Shown: positions 6,909-16,180 of the stretch, in pieces
Layout: each line of letters starts with the position of its first letter
Position numbering within the stretch: position 1 is the stretch's first letter
From: Chitinophaga sp. CF118
GTDB lineage: Bacteria > Bacteroidota > Bacteroidia > Chitinophagales > Chitinophagaceae
Length of the DNA: 64,000 nucleotides
Assembly: GCF_900112615.1 (NCBI RefSeq)
Contig: NZ_FOMK01000004.1
Span: 124,001 to 188,000 of the forward strand
Reading direction: 5' to 3'
Notes under the pieces: model-generated
What the model saw: the letters and a program-made list of their open reading frames with translations, nothing else
What the model was told of the DNA's origin: nothing
Database searches by the model: none
Position numbers and translations under genes: made by a program

Positions 6909-8573
6909 TTATTTAGAAGGTATTTCTCTCTTCAGAAAAACAAAACCGTTCTTTCTATATAGTTCTTTCAGTCCTGTAAATTGTTTATAATTATCAATCT
7001 TGTCTATTTTCGTAACAAAATAAGCAGGTTTGTCTATATCTCCGGAAAGCAGCCAGTCTTCATTGTAAGCATTTGCATTAGCTGGTTTTTCTTTATGTGT
7101 ATAGAAAAACGGAGCATAACTCCAGTAACCTAATGCAGTTACATAACAATCTTCCCCTTGTCTTTCTATCAGGAAATCAATAGCAGCTCCCTGCGAATAT
7201 CTTTCTACTTTAGGAACAATCATTGCAGCTGCAAAGAAGATAACAAGCGCAGTACCAGCAAAATAAGTCCAGGCCGCTTTATAGAATTCCTTCTTTCTTA
7301 ACCACCTTACACCAACTATAATAGTGATCACCATAATTATTCCTGCAATACCTTCCAGACCATTCCATTTTACATCTGCCTCCATATTAGCCTGTGCAAA
7401 CTTATCCTTCACATATGGAGCCAGTTTCCCAATATTTAACCCGATAAGAGGAACTGCCAGCAGCACTACAGAAATGATTACTCCCAATATGGTAGCAAAT
7501 ACCCCGGCATACTTCTTATAATTCATCTCTTTTCTATCCCACTTATAAAATGAATAGGCCGCCAGGAAAGTAACCGGGAACCATGCCATAGAAGAATAGT
7601 GAATAATGCGGGATTGTACAATCGTGAATAAAATAGTGACTACCCAGAAAAGGATAAGCATCCATTTCTTAAAATCCCTGTCAAACCGGCTAGTGGATGG
7701 TGTTTTAAAAAAAGCAGGAATCGCAAACAGAGAAGCCGGGAAACATCCTATGAGAAGAACCACATAATGATACCCCCAAAAGCCTTCCTGTCCGGCATCA
7801 TGTGTAGTAAACAGACGGTATTGGTATTTCAGAAACTCAGTAATAAACCAAGGTCCGTTTTTAATAGTTTCATAACCATACCAGGAAGAAGTAATCAAAG
7901 AAGCCACCACCAGAAATAAAACTGCATGCCCCCAGTTAAAATAGAACCTGAATCTGTTATAAATAAAATAAACACCCAGAACTAACAAAAAGACCATCAA
8001 TGCTACCTGCCCTTTGGTAAGAATAGCCAGCCCCATGAATACACCTGCCCATATAGCATACTGCACCGGCTTTTTCTGCAATCCCTCTTTATCAAATCCA
8101 TTCCTTTTCCAGGTATATAAAATGAAGAAGTATAATGACAGAAAAATAAACAGGTTAAACCAGGGATCTATAATACCTGATTTGAAATACATATTAGGGA
8201 AAAGTGATCCACCGTAAGCGAGCGCCCAGAGGATACCAAATTTCTTATCGTAAATCCTTTGTCCGCAAAGGAAAAGTACCACCAGCGTAACTACACCACA
8301 GATCGCATTAGGGAAACGGGCAGCAAACTCCGTGATACCAAAAACTTTCATGGACAAGCTTTGCATCCAGAAAAACATAGGTGGCTTTTCCCAGAACGGC
8401 TTAAAGTTTACATATATACGCGTATAATCTTCCAGCTTGAGCATTTCTCTTGAACACTCTGCAAAGTTTATTTCATCCCAGTCAAACAAATGTACCCTGC
8501 CAAGAAAAGGAATAAATAAAAGAGCTGCAATCACTGACAACAATATAACATTCAGTGTTTTATTTGAATACAT
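6909..8573 (-). CDS. ArnT/PMT-type glycosyltransferase (GT39/GT83-like)
   Basis: A 554-residue integral membrane protein with about twelve hydrophobic segments. The first periplasmic loop holds HLFDWDEINFAECSREM, with the Asp-Glu pair used by ArnT and protein mannosyltransferases to bind metal and lipid-phosphate donor, and EKPPMFFWMQ follows. The C-terminal soluble portion is short. Family members move a sugar from a polyprenyl-phosphate carrier to lipid A, glycolipid or protein on the outer face of the inner membrane. The acceptor cannot be inferred. It has a promoter with both -33 and -7 elements and ends at the bidirectional terminator. Confidence 0.87.
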   Translation of the reverse strand: MYSNKTLNVILLSVIAALLFIPFLGRVHLFDWDEINFAECSREMLKLEDYTRIYVNFKPFWEKPPMFFWMQSLSMKVFGITEFAARFPNAICGVVTLVVLFLCGQRIYDKKFGILWALAYGGSLFPNMYFKSGIIDPWFNLFIFLSLYFFILYTWKRNGFDKEGLQKKPVQYAIWAGVFMGLAILTKGQVALMVFLLVLGVYFIYNRFRFYFNWGHAVLFLVVASLITSSWYGYETIKNGPWFITEFLKYQYRLFTTHDAGQEGFWGYHYVVLLIGCFPASLFAIPAFFKTPSTSRFDRDFKKWMLILFWVVTILFTIVQSRIIHYSSMAWFPVTFLAAYSFYKWDRKEMNYKKYAGVFATILGVIISVVLLAVPLIGLNIGKLAPYVKDKFAQANMEADVKWNGLEGIAGIIMVITIIVGVRWLRKKEFYKAAWTYFAGTALVIFFAAAMIVPKVERYSQGAAIDFLIERQGEDCYVTALGYWSYAPFFYTHKEKPANANAYNEDWLLSGDIDKPAYFVTKIDKIDNYKQFTGLKELYRKNGFVFLKREIPSK

Positions 8574-8600
8574 ATGCTTATCGAATTTGTTGGAAGTCTA

Positions 8601-8632
8601 CAAATATATGTGCATATAATATCTTTTACAAA
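8601..8632 (-). promoter_or_regulatory. Promoter of the ArnT-like gene
   Basis: On the minus strand TTTG (8632-8629), a 20-base spacer, then TATATTTG (8608-8601): a full Bacteroidota promoter. The ATG follows 27 bases later. Confidence 0.65.
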
Positions 8633-8721
8633 TCAGTTAATTATCAAAACATTAAATAGATCTAAATGGATTTACAGGCACCAAAAATACGCTACAGGAT
8701 TTTTTGATGATAATGGCAGGG

Positions 8722-9669
8722 TTAACTGGTAAAATACCAGGCCTTATCCTTTGCAGGGGAAATATAGACGGTATCTCCTTTTTTGATACCGTTTTCCCCT
8801 GTTCTTATGGTAACGGTATTATCCGGAAGCCGGACATCCAGTTCATAATGACTGCCAAAGAAAAGTACTTTATCTACTTTACCTTTTAATGTACCATTCT
8901 CTTTGGGAACTATCTTTATATTCTCCGGCCGTATGAATGTATCCTTCCCATTCAGTGAGAGCAGGTTGTATTTACCAAATAATGCTGCAACATATTCATT
9001 TACCGGTTTGCTGTAAACATCCTGTGGGGTTCCCTGCTGAATAACCTGTCCGTCTTTCATCACCAATACTTTATCTGCCCATGAAAGAATATCCTGTGCA
9101 TCGTGAGAGATGAGCATACAGGTAATTTCCAGTTTCTCACCAAGATCATAAATAATGGACTTCAGGATGCCTTTATGGATTGCATCCAGGTTGGAGAATG
9201 GCTCGTCCAGCAGTAATAATTTTGGAGAAGTGATCAGCAACTTTGCCAGCGCAATACGTTGTTTTTCGCCTCCGGATAACTGATCATTTTTCCTTTTCAT
9301 TAAATGTGTGATCCTGCACACTTTATAGATATTCTCCGCATCCTCATCAGAGAGTTTGTTGGAATAAGAAAGCAACTCCTCTACCCGGTAGTGATTACGC
9401 AATTCAAAATGCTGAGACAGGTAAGCAATACCAGGATGTCCCGGCAATAAAACCTCTTCCGGTCCTTTTACACGTATATTTTCAAATAATACCTCTCCCC
9501 CGTCTGCCTGTGTAAGGCCTCCTATGATTTTCATCAGGGTACTTTTCCCCGAACCGGTTTCCCCTGCTATGGCTATTTTCTCAAATTGCTGTTGTGTAAA
9601 GCTGGTCTCTTTTAATACGAAAGCTCCCTGTTGCTGTTTACAGATTCCTGATACTTGTAATAAACTCAT
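8722..9669 (-). CDS. ABC transporter ATP-binding protein (PotA/FbpC-like, with TOBE domain), orphan
   Basis: A 315-residue ATPase. It has Walker A GETGSGKST (about residue 37), Q-loop YLSQHFE, signature LSGGEKQR, Walker B LLLLDEP and the H-loop SHDA. After about residue 235 it carries a TOBE-like beta domain starting near NLLSLNGKDTFIRPENIKI, as in importers for spermidine, iron, phosphonate or molybdate. No permease or binding-protein gene lies on either side. It may serve a transporter encoded elsewhere, or act in a non-transport role. Promoter element TATTTTTG is 26 bases before the start. Confidence 0.88.
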   Translation of the reverse strand: MSLLQVSGICKQQQGAFVLKETSFTQQQFEKIAIAGETGSGKSTLMKIIGGLTQADGGEVLFENIRVKGPEEVLLPGHPGIAYLSQHFELRNHYRVEELLSYSNKLSDEDAENIYKVCRITHLMKRKNDQLSGGEKQRIALAKLLITSPKLLLLDEPFSNLDAIHKGILKSIIYDLGEKLEITCMLISHDAQDILSWADKVLVMKDGQVIQQGTPQDVYSKPVNEYVAALFGKYNLLSLNGKDTFIRPENIKIVPKENGTLKGKVDKVLFFGSHYELDVRLPDNTVTIRTGENGIKKGDTVYISPAKDKAWYFTS

Positions 9670-9695
9670 AAAGTCGGTAGAGACATTTTATCCTG

Positions 9696-9703
9696 CAAAA
9701 ATA
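9696..9703 (-). promoter_or_regulatory. -7 promoter element of the ABC ATPase gene
   Basis: The minus strand reads TATTTTTG, a full TAnnTTTG match, 26 bases before the ATG at 9669. Confidence 0.45.
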
Positions 9704-9824
9704 CCCTGAAATTAAATGTTTATACTCTATTTAGACCTAAACAAATACATAACCAGAGAGGCAAAATACAAGATATTCATAATAAACACATTAGTGAAGC
9801 ATATATAATCCATATCTCTAGAGG

Positions 9825-9879
9825 TATGCTTCATTTATGCTTTATATATGCTTCACATATGCTTTATATATGCTTTATC
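9825..9879. repeat. Five-copy tandem array of an 11-base unit
   Basis: Units at 9825, 9836, 9847, 9858 and 9869 all begin TATGCTT and differ only in their last four bases (TATGCTTTATA and TATGCTTCACA are examples). An inverted copy, GTGAAGCATATATAA, lies at 9794-9808. The array is 100-170 bases upstream of the SF1 helicase start and in its likely upstream control region. A unit of 11 bases is about one helical turn. Confidence 0.85.
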
Positions 9880-9980
9880 TCTCTAGAAACGTTAATGGCA
9901 AGGGCTTTCAATGGGGTTGTTTTATTGAAAATAACCTGTTTATTCAGCTAAACAGGACAAAAGATTTCGTGAGGCAATCT

Positions 9981-9988
9981 TATCTTTG
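9981..9988 (+). promoter_or_regulatory. -7 promoter element of the SF1 helicase gene
   Basis: TATCTTTG, a full TAnnTTTG match, only four bases before the ATG at 9993. Confidence 0.55.
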
Positions 9989-9992
9989 CCAG

Positions 9993-11891
9993 ATGGAGTA
10001 TTTCAAAAGACTGCTTGATCTGATGAAGATAGAGCGGGAAGAAGACAGGCAATCTTACCAGCAACTGACGGAAACCTCATCTGTAGCAGAGCGAAGAGCT
10101 AATGGATTAACATGGTATCCCATTGCCATTAAGGATACAGAAATGAGCCGGGGCGATTATTTAACTGTAGAAGTGGAACGGACCACCCACCAGGATATCA
10201 GCCACCAGCTACGTTTTGGCGTATCTGCCGTATTATTCTCCAATCATGACCCGAAAAAAGACCGTGTAGAAGGAACTATCTCCTACCAGAGTGGCAATAA
10301 GCTCAAAATTACATTACGTACGGATGAGCTTCCGGAATGGTCCCGCGATGGGAAACTGGGCATCGACCTGCTGTTTGATGATAATAGCTACGATGAAATG
10401 CAAAATGCCCTTAAACTGGCAGATACACTTAGCGAAGAGAACCGTTTGATCAAAATTCTGACTGGTGAAAAAGCCCCGGGCTTCCAGACAGACATCCCTC
10501 CTTACACCATCCCCCGGCTGAATAGCTCTCAGCAGGAGGCCGTACATAAAATACTGGCCGCCAATGATCTGGCAATTGTCCACGGCCCTCCGGGCACAGG
10601 TAAAACCACTACCCTGGTACAGGCCATCAAAGCCCTCATCAAGCAGGACCATAAACAGATCCTGGTGGTAGCACCCAGCAATACCGCCGTGGACCTGCTG
10701 AGTGAGAAGCTGTCGGACGAAGGACTGAACGTACTCCGTGTGGGTAACCCCGCCAGGGTTTCCGAAAGACTGATGTCCCTTACCCTCGACAGCAAAATGG
10801 CTGAACATAACAGCATGAAAGAGATCAAAAAGCTGAGAAAACAGGCCAACGAGTTCCGTGATATGGCTCATAAGTATAAGCGGAACTTTGGAAAGGCAGA
10901 AAGGGATCAGCGGAAGGCGCTCTTTGATGAAGCCCGCAGCATCATGAAATCTGTAGAAAATACAGAGCAATATATTATTGACGATCTGCTGACCAAAGCT
11001 CAGGTAATCGCGGCCACCCTGGTGGGAGCAAATCATTATACTGTCAGGAAACTAAAATATCATACCGTAGTGATCGATGAGGCAGGACAGGCACTGGAAC
11101 CCGCCTGCTGGATCCCAATCCTCAAAGCACAAAAGGTGATCCTTGCCGGCGATCATTGTCAGCTATCTCCTACCGTTAAATCAAATGAAGCGGCGAAGGG
11201 CGGGCTGAGTACCACCCTGCTGGAAAAGTGCGTAGCACAACATCCGGAAGCAGTAACATTACTGGAAGAACAATATCGCATGAACAGTATGATCATGGGT
11301 TATTCCTCTTCCATATTTTATGCAGATAAACTGAAAGCGCATGTATCTGTAGCAGATCATCTATTATTCCCTCAGGATATCCCACTTGCATTTATAGATA
11401 CTGCCGGCTGTGGTTTTGATGAGAAAACAGAAGGCACCAGCACTACCAACCCGGAGGAAGCAGCATTTTTATTCAAGCATCTCACACAACTGGTTACGGA
11501 GCTGGGGCCACATTATCAGCCGGATAATTTCCCCACGATTGCCGTCATCTCCCCTTATAAACAACAGATCTATCTGCTGAAGGAACAGTTATTACATTCA
11601 CCTGTTCTACAACCATTTGGAAACAAAATTTCAGTGAATACAATCGATAGTTTCCAGGGACAGGAAAGAGATATCGTTTATATCAGCATGACGAGAAGCA
11701 ATACTGAAAGTAAGATCGGCTTCCTGTCGGATATAAGGCGTATGAATGTTGCCATGACCAGAGCCCGGAAAAAACTGGTAGTAATCGGCGACAGCGGAAC
11801 TCTTTCTCAATTAGCATTTTATGCTGATTTCATTACTTACGCCGAACAAAAGGATGCTTATAAAAGCGCCTGGGAGTTCATAGACAGTTAA
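9993..11891 (+). CDS. SF1 DNA/RNA helicase (UPF1/SMUBP2-like)
   Basis: A 632-residue superfamily 1B helicase. An N-terminal beta-barrel region (about 1-165) precedes motif I GPPGTGKTTT (K204), motif II VIDEAGQALEPA, motif III LAGDHCQLSPTV, EEQYRMN, motif V IDSFQGQERDIVYIS and motif VI NVAMTRARKKLVVIGD. The middle insert around 280-330 is Lys/Arg-rich and probably a coiled stalk. Homologues unwind DNA or RNA 5' to 3'; the bacterial role is not settled. I start at 9993; the open frame reaches back to 9837, but that part merely translates the 11-base repeats. Monocistronic, with a -7 box four bases before the start codon. Confidence 0.9.
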   Translation: MEYFKRLLDLMKIEREEDRQSYQQLTETSSVAERRANGLTWYPIAIKDTEMSRGDYLTVEVERTTHQDISHQLRFGVSAVLFSNHDPKKDRVEGTISYQSGNKLKITLRTDELPEWSRDGKLGIDLLFDDNSYDEMQNALKLADTLSEENRLIKILTGEKAPGFQTDIPPYTIPRLNSSQQEAVHKILAANDLAIVHGPPGTGKTTTLVQAIKALIKQDHKQILVVAPSNTAVDLLSEKLSDEGLNVLRVGNPARVSERLMSLTLDSKMAEHNSMKEIKKLRKQANEFRDMAHKYKRNFGKAERDQRKALFDEARSIMKSVENTEQYIIDDLLTKAQVIAATLVGANHYTVRKLKYHTVVIDEAGQALEPACWIPILKAQKVILAGDHCQLSPTVKSNEAAKGGLSTTLLEKCVAQHPEAVTLLEEQYRMNSMIMGYSSSIFYADKLKAHVSVADHLLFPQDIPLAFIDTAGCGFDEKTEGTSTTNPEEAAFLFKHLTQLVTELGPHYQPDNFPTIAVISPYKQQIYLLKEQLLHSPVLQPFGNKISVNTIDSFQGQERDIVYISMTRSNTESKIGFLSDIRRMNVAMTRARKKLVVIGDSGTLSQLAFYADFITYAEQKDAYKSAWEFIDS

Positions 11892-12029
11892 GGACAGTTG
11901 ATTCAGTTTTTCTTTTTATTTTTCGGGGGTAATCAAATTATCCCTCATGAAAACCTATGACCTATAACCACGTTATTATAGCCCATACCTCTTTTCAGAA
12001 TAACCATCAACCCTCAAATCTCAAAACCA

Positions 12030-15000
12030 ATGAATCACACAAAGTTTACGTTATTTAGGAATTACTTCCTGCTGTTAATCTGTATGCTCACTGGTGTCCA
12101 CCTTACCAGTGCACAGCAGGCAGTCTTTTATGATGATGTCAATTATGGAGGAAGATCAGTCGCCCTCTCTCCCGGCAGCTATTCCATTGCAAGTCTTACT
12201 GCAGCAGGCATGCCGGATAATATCATTTCTTCCTTTACGGTACCCGCCGGTTACCAGGTTTCATTATTTGAACATGATGCATTTGGCGGTGCAAGTTTTA
12301 CAACCTCAGCATCTATGTCCTGGATAGGAGCTGACTGGAATGACAAAGTATCTTCAATTGTTATCAGTCCTCTCAGTACCGATGGAAGTGCTAACTGGAT
12401 CTGGTCTTCTGTTGCTGGTCCGGACAATACCTGGATGGCTTTCAGAAAAAAGGTAACACTGTCTGCCAAGCCAGGAACTGCAATCACAAAGATTGCAGCT
12501 GAAAGCAAATACCAGCTGTATGTGAACAACCAGCTGGTAGTAAAAGATGGTGGACTTGATTTGCGCCCGGATCAGCAGAACACTTATTATGATGAAGTGG
12601 ATCTTGCTCCTTATTTGCAGGCAGGAGAAAACACCATTGCAGTATTAGTATGGTATAGGGCCGGTCAGGGTGGTTATTCACAGATAACCACAGGTAATGG
12701 CGGATTATTCTTCGACGCAAGACTGAGTGGCAGTACGCCTTCTACCATTGCCTCCGATGATAGCTGGAAGTTCATGGTACATCCATCTTTTGGCCCAACT
12801 ACACTGTTAATACTGAACGGACAGGATTACAAGTGGATTGCATTTCCAATCTCTTACAATGCACAGGTAGAACCCTCCGGATGGACCACCGCAGCCTTTA
12901 ATGATGCAGCCTGGAGTAATGCAGTGAAAAAAGGAGTCCCTGCAGTTGCCCCCTGGAATAAGTTAGTCCCCCGCGGTATTCCTTTCTTCAAGGAATATGA
13001 GTTGAGTAATTACCAGAATCAGTCGGCAATAACAACAACTATTGCAGCTAATACCACTATCACCGGAACAGTAGGTAGTAACATTCAGCTGCGGCCTTAT
13101 CTGCGGGTGAATGCACCTGCCGGAGTGAAAATTAAACTTGTAGTGAACAGACATTACTGGCAGGAGTATATTACGAAAGCCGGCGACCAGGAATTTGAAT
13201 GTCTGACATGGCAGAACTCCAGCAATCATACTGTTAATTATGAGTTTACAAATGTAACAGGACAGGTACAAATCCTTGGACTGAAATACAGGGAAACGAG
13301 TTACAATGCAGAAACGATTGGTCAGTTTACATCTTCAGATGCATCACTGAATACGTTATGGACCAAAGCGAAAAATACGTCCAAGGTATGCATGAGAGAT
13401 CAGTACTATGATTGTCCGGATCGTGAACGCGGTCAGTGGTGGGGAGATGTATCCGAACAGATTCTCTATTCTTTCTACCTTTATGATACCAGTGCAAATA
13501 AACTGACACGTAAGGCATTCCGGGAGCTGATGAATACACAGAAAGCGAATGGTTCCCTATATACAACTGCTCCGGGTACACGTTTTCATTTACCCGATCA
13601 GAACCTGGCTGCCGTAGCTATGTTGTGGAAGTATTACATGTATACGGGCGACAAAGGCTTTTTGCAGGAGCTTTATCCACAGATAAAAAAATACATACAA
13701 TTTTGCGCCAGTACCTGCAACAGTGATGGCATGATGATCTTACAGGGAGGCGATGCCTGGAACTGGATAGACTGGGGTGATAACCGGGGTTCTGTGGATG
13801 TAGGCAGTGCAAATACCATCTTTAATTCGTTGTACATTAATGTGCTGGATATGGCAATTAACACAGCGGATCTATTAGGTCAGGCAGGCGATAAAACATA
13901 TTATCAGGGTTTGCAGACGAAGGTTAAAACCAACTTCAATAATTACTTCTGGAACAGTGCCATCAGGTCTTATGTATATTACAATATGAACGGCACAAAA
14001 TCAACGACTGTGGATGACAGAAGTAATGCATGGGCATTACTGGCAGGCGTAGCGGATGATAACCAGAAAGCAGGCATACTGAATGTATTGAAAAACAGGA
14101 ATGATGCCGGTCCTTATCAGGAGATGTACATTGAGCAGGCATTATTTATGCTGGATGGTACTTCTGCCGTTAACAGGATGAAAAGCAGGTTCAACGGCAT
14201 GATCAACAGCTGGTCGTCTACCCTGTGGGAAGAGTTTACAGAAACTAACAGCAATGCAGGTTACGTCAGCAATAACCATGCATGGTCTGCCGGCCCGCTG
14301 TACCTTATGAATGCTTACCTGTTGGGTGTGCGGCCTACACAACCGGCATATACGGAGTTTACCTTTTTACCACAGGCAGGTGGGGTAACAACATTCTCCG
14401 GAACAGTACCAACACCTAAGGGAAACATCACAGCATCATTTGCGAATAACACCAGCAGTTTCACGCAAATGCTTACCAATCCCGCCGGTACTACAGCCAT
14501 CGTAGGTATTCCCAAAGAACTGCTGTCTGCAGTTACCGCAGAGATTAAAGTCGGAGGTACTACTATCTGGAAAAACGGTACTAATCTGGGCAGTGTTGCA
14601 GGCGTAACTTATTACCAGGAAGATCAGAAATACATCCAGTTTAAAGTAACATCGGGCACATGGCAGTTTGTTGCATATCCAAGAACATCGAACGCAGCAG
14701 TGATTACTTATATGGATTGTAATTATACAGGTACCGCAATCGGTCTGGGATATGGTGATTACACACTCACACAAATGAAGGCACTGGGGATTACTGATGA
14801 TGCGATATCCTCATTAGCAATTGCAGAAGGATACAAAGTGATTCTCTATGCGGATGATAACTTTACCGGACAAACGGAGACGCTTACGGCTAGTAACAGT
14901 TGCATTACATGGTCTCCACTACATGATAAAACCACTTCTATCCGTGTGCTTCCGAATGGGGTGACTAATTTATCCGGCACTTACTTTATAAGGAACAGGG

Positions 15001-15674
15001 CCAGTGGGTTAATGCTGGATGTGAATGCAGCATCCACAGCGGACGGTGCCAGTATGATCCATTCAGAGTATAACGGCAATGATAACCAGAAATTCATATT
15101 AACACATCTGGGAGATGGTAACTACAAAATCCTGGCGAAACATAGTGGTAAATCACTGGATGTAACTGGAGCATCCCTGGATAATGGAGCGCTCCTGATC
15201 CAGCATTCATATCATGATCCTATAGAGCATCATCAGAACTATATCATTGTTGCTACCGGTGACGGCTATTACAAAATGATCCCTGAACATAGTGGTAAAG
15301 TACTACAGGTAAATGGAGTATCTGGTGGCGGACTAGTACACCAATGGACGAATACCGGTCAGACTAACGGACAATGGAATTTCAGTGCAACAGCAGCAGT
15401 TGCCACCGTAGCCGCGGCATTACCTATTGCAGATAAAGCAGTATCGCTTTCTGTGGATCCTAATCCTGTTACAAATGCAGTAACTATAAGAGCAGCTAAT
15501 ACGAAAGAATCGCAATTGTATGTCCGGATTTATAATACTTCCGGAACGGTGGTTTCTTCCAGGCAGATTAGTAATGGACAACTACTTGATATGTCTGCAT
15601 TACCTGCAGGCGTTTACATTATCAATGTGAAAGTAGGAAAATCAGTGTTTAGTAAGAAGGTAATAAAATATTAA
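12030..15674 (+). CDS. Secreted GH78-like alpha-L-rhamnosidase with crystallin and ricin-lectin modules and a T9SS sorting domain
   Basis: A 1214-residue modular enzyme. Order: signal peptide (1-28); beta/gamma-crystallin-like domain (about 30-112, FYDDVNYGGRSVAL); N-terminal beta-sandwich with WIWSSVAGPDNTWMAFRKKV; GH78-type (alpha/alpha)6 barrel around 440-780 with DCPDRERGQWWGD (D461 to D473, E466 the candidate acid) and WIDWGD; C-terminal beta-sandwich; second crystallin-like domain (about 890-975, YMDCNYTGTAIGLGYGDY); ricin-type beta-trefoil (about 980-1125); and a T9SS type A sorting domain (1140-1214, from LSVDPNP, ending VFSKKVIKY). It should be exported across the outer membrane and cut alpha-L-rhamnosides. 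The usual GH78 DERxGW motif is altered, so substrate is less sure. It has its own terminator. Confidence 0.82.
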   Translation: MNHTKFTLFRNYFLLLICMLTGVHLTSAQQAVFYDDVNYGGRSVALSPGSYSIASLTAAGMPDNIISSFTVPAGYQVSLFEHDAFGGASFTTSASMSWIGADWNDKVSSIVISPLSTDGSANWIWSSVAGPDNTWMAFRKKVTLSAKPGTAITKIAAESKYQLYVNNQLVVKDGGLDLRPDQQNTYYDEVDLAPYLQAGENTIAVLVWYRAGQGGYSQITTGNGGLFFDARLSGSTPSTIASDDSWKFMVHPSFGPTTLLILNGQDYKWIAFPISYNAQVEPSGWTTAAFNDAAWSNAVKKGVPAVAPWNKLVPRGIPFFKEYELSNYQNQSAITTTIAANTTITGTVGSNIQLRPYLRVNAPAGVKIKLVVNRHYWQEYITKAGDQEFECLTWQNSSNHTVNYEFTNVTGQVQILGLKYRETSYNAETIGQFTSSDASLNTLWTKAKNTSKVCMRDQYYDCPDRERGQWWGDVSEQILYSFYLYDTSANKLTRKAFRELMNTQKANGSLYTTAPGTRFHLPDQNLAAVAMLWKYYMYTGDKGFLQELYPQIKKYIQFCASTCNSDGMMILQGGDAWNWIDWGDNRGSVDVGSANTIFNSLYINVLDMAINTADLLGQAGDKTYYQGLQTKVKTNFNNYFWNSAIRSYVYYNMNGTKSTTVDDRSNAWALLAGVADDNQKAGILNVLKNRNDAGPYQEMYIEQALFMLDGTSAVNRMKSRFNGMINSWSSTLWEEFTETNSNAGYVSNNHAWSAGPLYLMNAYLLGVRPTQPAYTEFTFLPQAGGVTTFSGTVPTPKGNITASFANNTSSFTQMLTNPAGTTAIVGIPKELLSAVTAEIKVGGTTIWKNGTNLGSVAGVTYYQEDQKYIQFKVTSGTWQFVAYPRTSNAAVITYMDCNYTGTAIGLGYGDYTLTQMKALGITDDAISSLAIAEGYKVILYADDNFTGQTETLTASNSCITWSPLHDKTTSIRVLPNGVTNLSGTYFIRNRASGLMLDVNAASTADGASMIHSEYNGNDNQKFILTHLGDGNYKILAKHSGKSLDVTGASLDNGALLIQHSYHDPIEHHQNYIIVATGDGYYKMIPEHSGKVLQVNGVSGGGLVHQWTNTGQTNGQWNFSATAAVATVAAALPIADKAVSLSVDPNPVTNAVTIRAANTKESQLYVRIYNTSGTVVSSRQISNGQLLDMSALPAGVYIINVKVGKSVFSKKVIKY

Positions 15675-15692
15675 GTTGATTGATGTATGAGT

Positions 15693-15735
15693 TCCGTAGG
15701 AGCTGCCGGTGTGGCAGCTCCTACGGATTTTTTAT
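15693..15735 (+). terminator. Intrinsic terminator of the GH78-like gene
   Basis: Fifteen-base stem (left arm 15693-15707, right arm 15713-15727, loop GGTGT) followed by TTTTTTAT. Confidence 0.9.
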
Positions 15736-16007
15736 GTACTAAAAATAACTTCTGGTTAACCAATTATATGTTTTTTGTATGCTAAATTGCATGTGTTGAT
15801 TACTTCTCTATGGATGAAAAAAAACTTTTAAAATAAATTGCTGGCTTTAATAACTTTTTATACATTCGCACTACCACATTTTTACTACACACAGTAATTC
15901 AATATTACTGTTCCACTCATAAGATCAATTTCCAAAGCATATAACTATTTCTAAAATTGAATTGTAAGAATCTACGATTCATATTGTTAATGCTTTAATT
16001 GATTTCT
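15736..16007. other. AT-rich intergenic stretch, nothing recognised
   Basis: Very AT-rich sequence with no open frame of note, no hairpin and no clear promoter. It separates the GH78 terminator from the broken HEPN gene. Confidence 0.5.
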
Positions 16008-16127
16008 ATGAATGGACTTATAGAAAAGACTAAACAAAATTTATCTTCTGCAAAGGTTTTGCTTGAACAATGTTACTATTCCAGTAGTGTGCATTGCTCG
16101 TTTTATGCATGTGTGCAAACCTTGTAA
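16008..16127 (+). pseudogene. HEPN-domain gene, truncated remnant
   Basis: An ATG at 16008 opens a 39-codon frame ending in TAA at 16125. The peptide runs MNGLIEKTKQNLSSAKVLLE and then CYYSSSVHCSFYACVQTL. This pattern (paired helices, AxxLLExxYYxSSVHCxYYAxxQ) is the first helical half of HEPN-domain proteins. The second half, which normally carries the RxxxxH RNase motif, is missing; the next 50 bases contain stops in all forward frames. The piece is therefore an inactive remnant, or a very short peptide gene. It lies 53 bases upstream of two tandem small genes, which may be its former partners. HEPN assignment is by eye. Confidence 0.6.
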
Positions 16128-16180
16128 AGCATTGAATAATGCTGCCTCTATTAATAGTCTAATAAATAAATTACAATAAA

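Noticed and set aside
9837-9992. Upstream extension of the SF1 helicase to an ATG at 9837
   Set aside because: It only translates the 11-base repeats; the -7 element lies between it and the ATG at 9993, which matches the usual N-terminus.
10314-11036. 240-codon open frame on the minus strand inside the SF1 helicase gene
   Set aside because: It lies opposite a gene with all helicase motifs, has no family pattern, and its composition follows from the sense strand.
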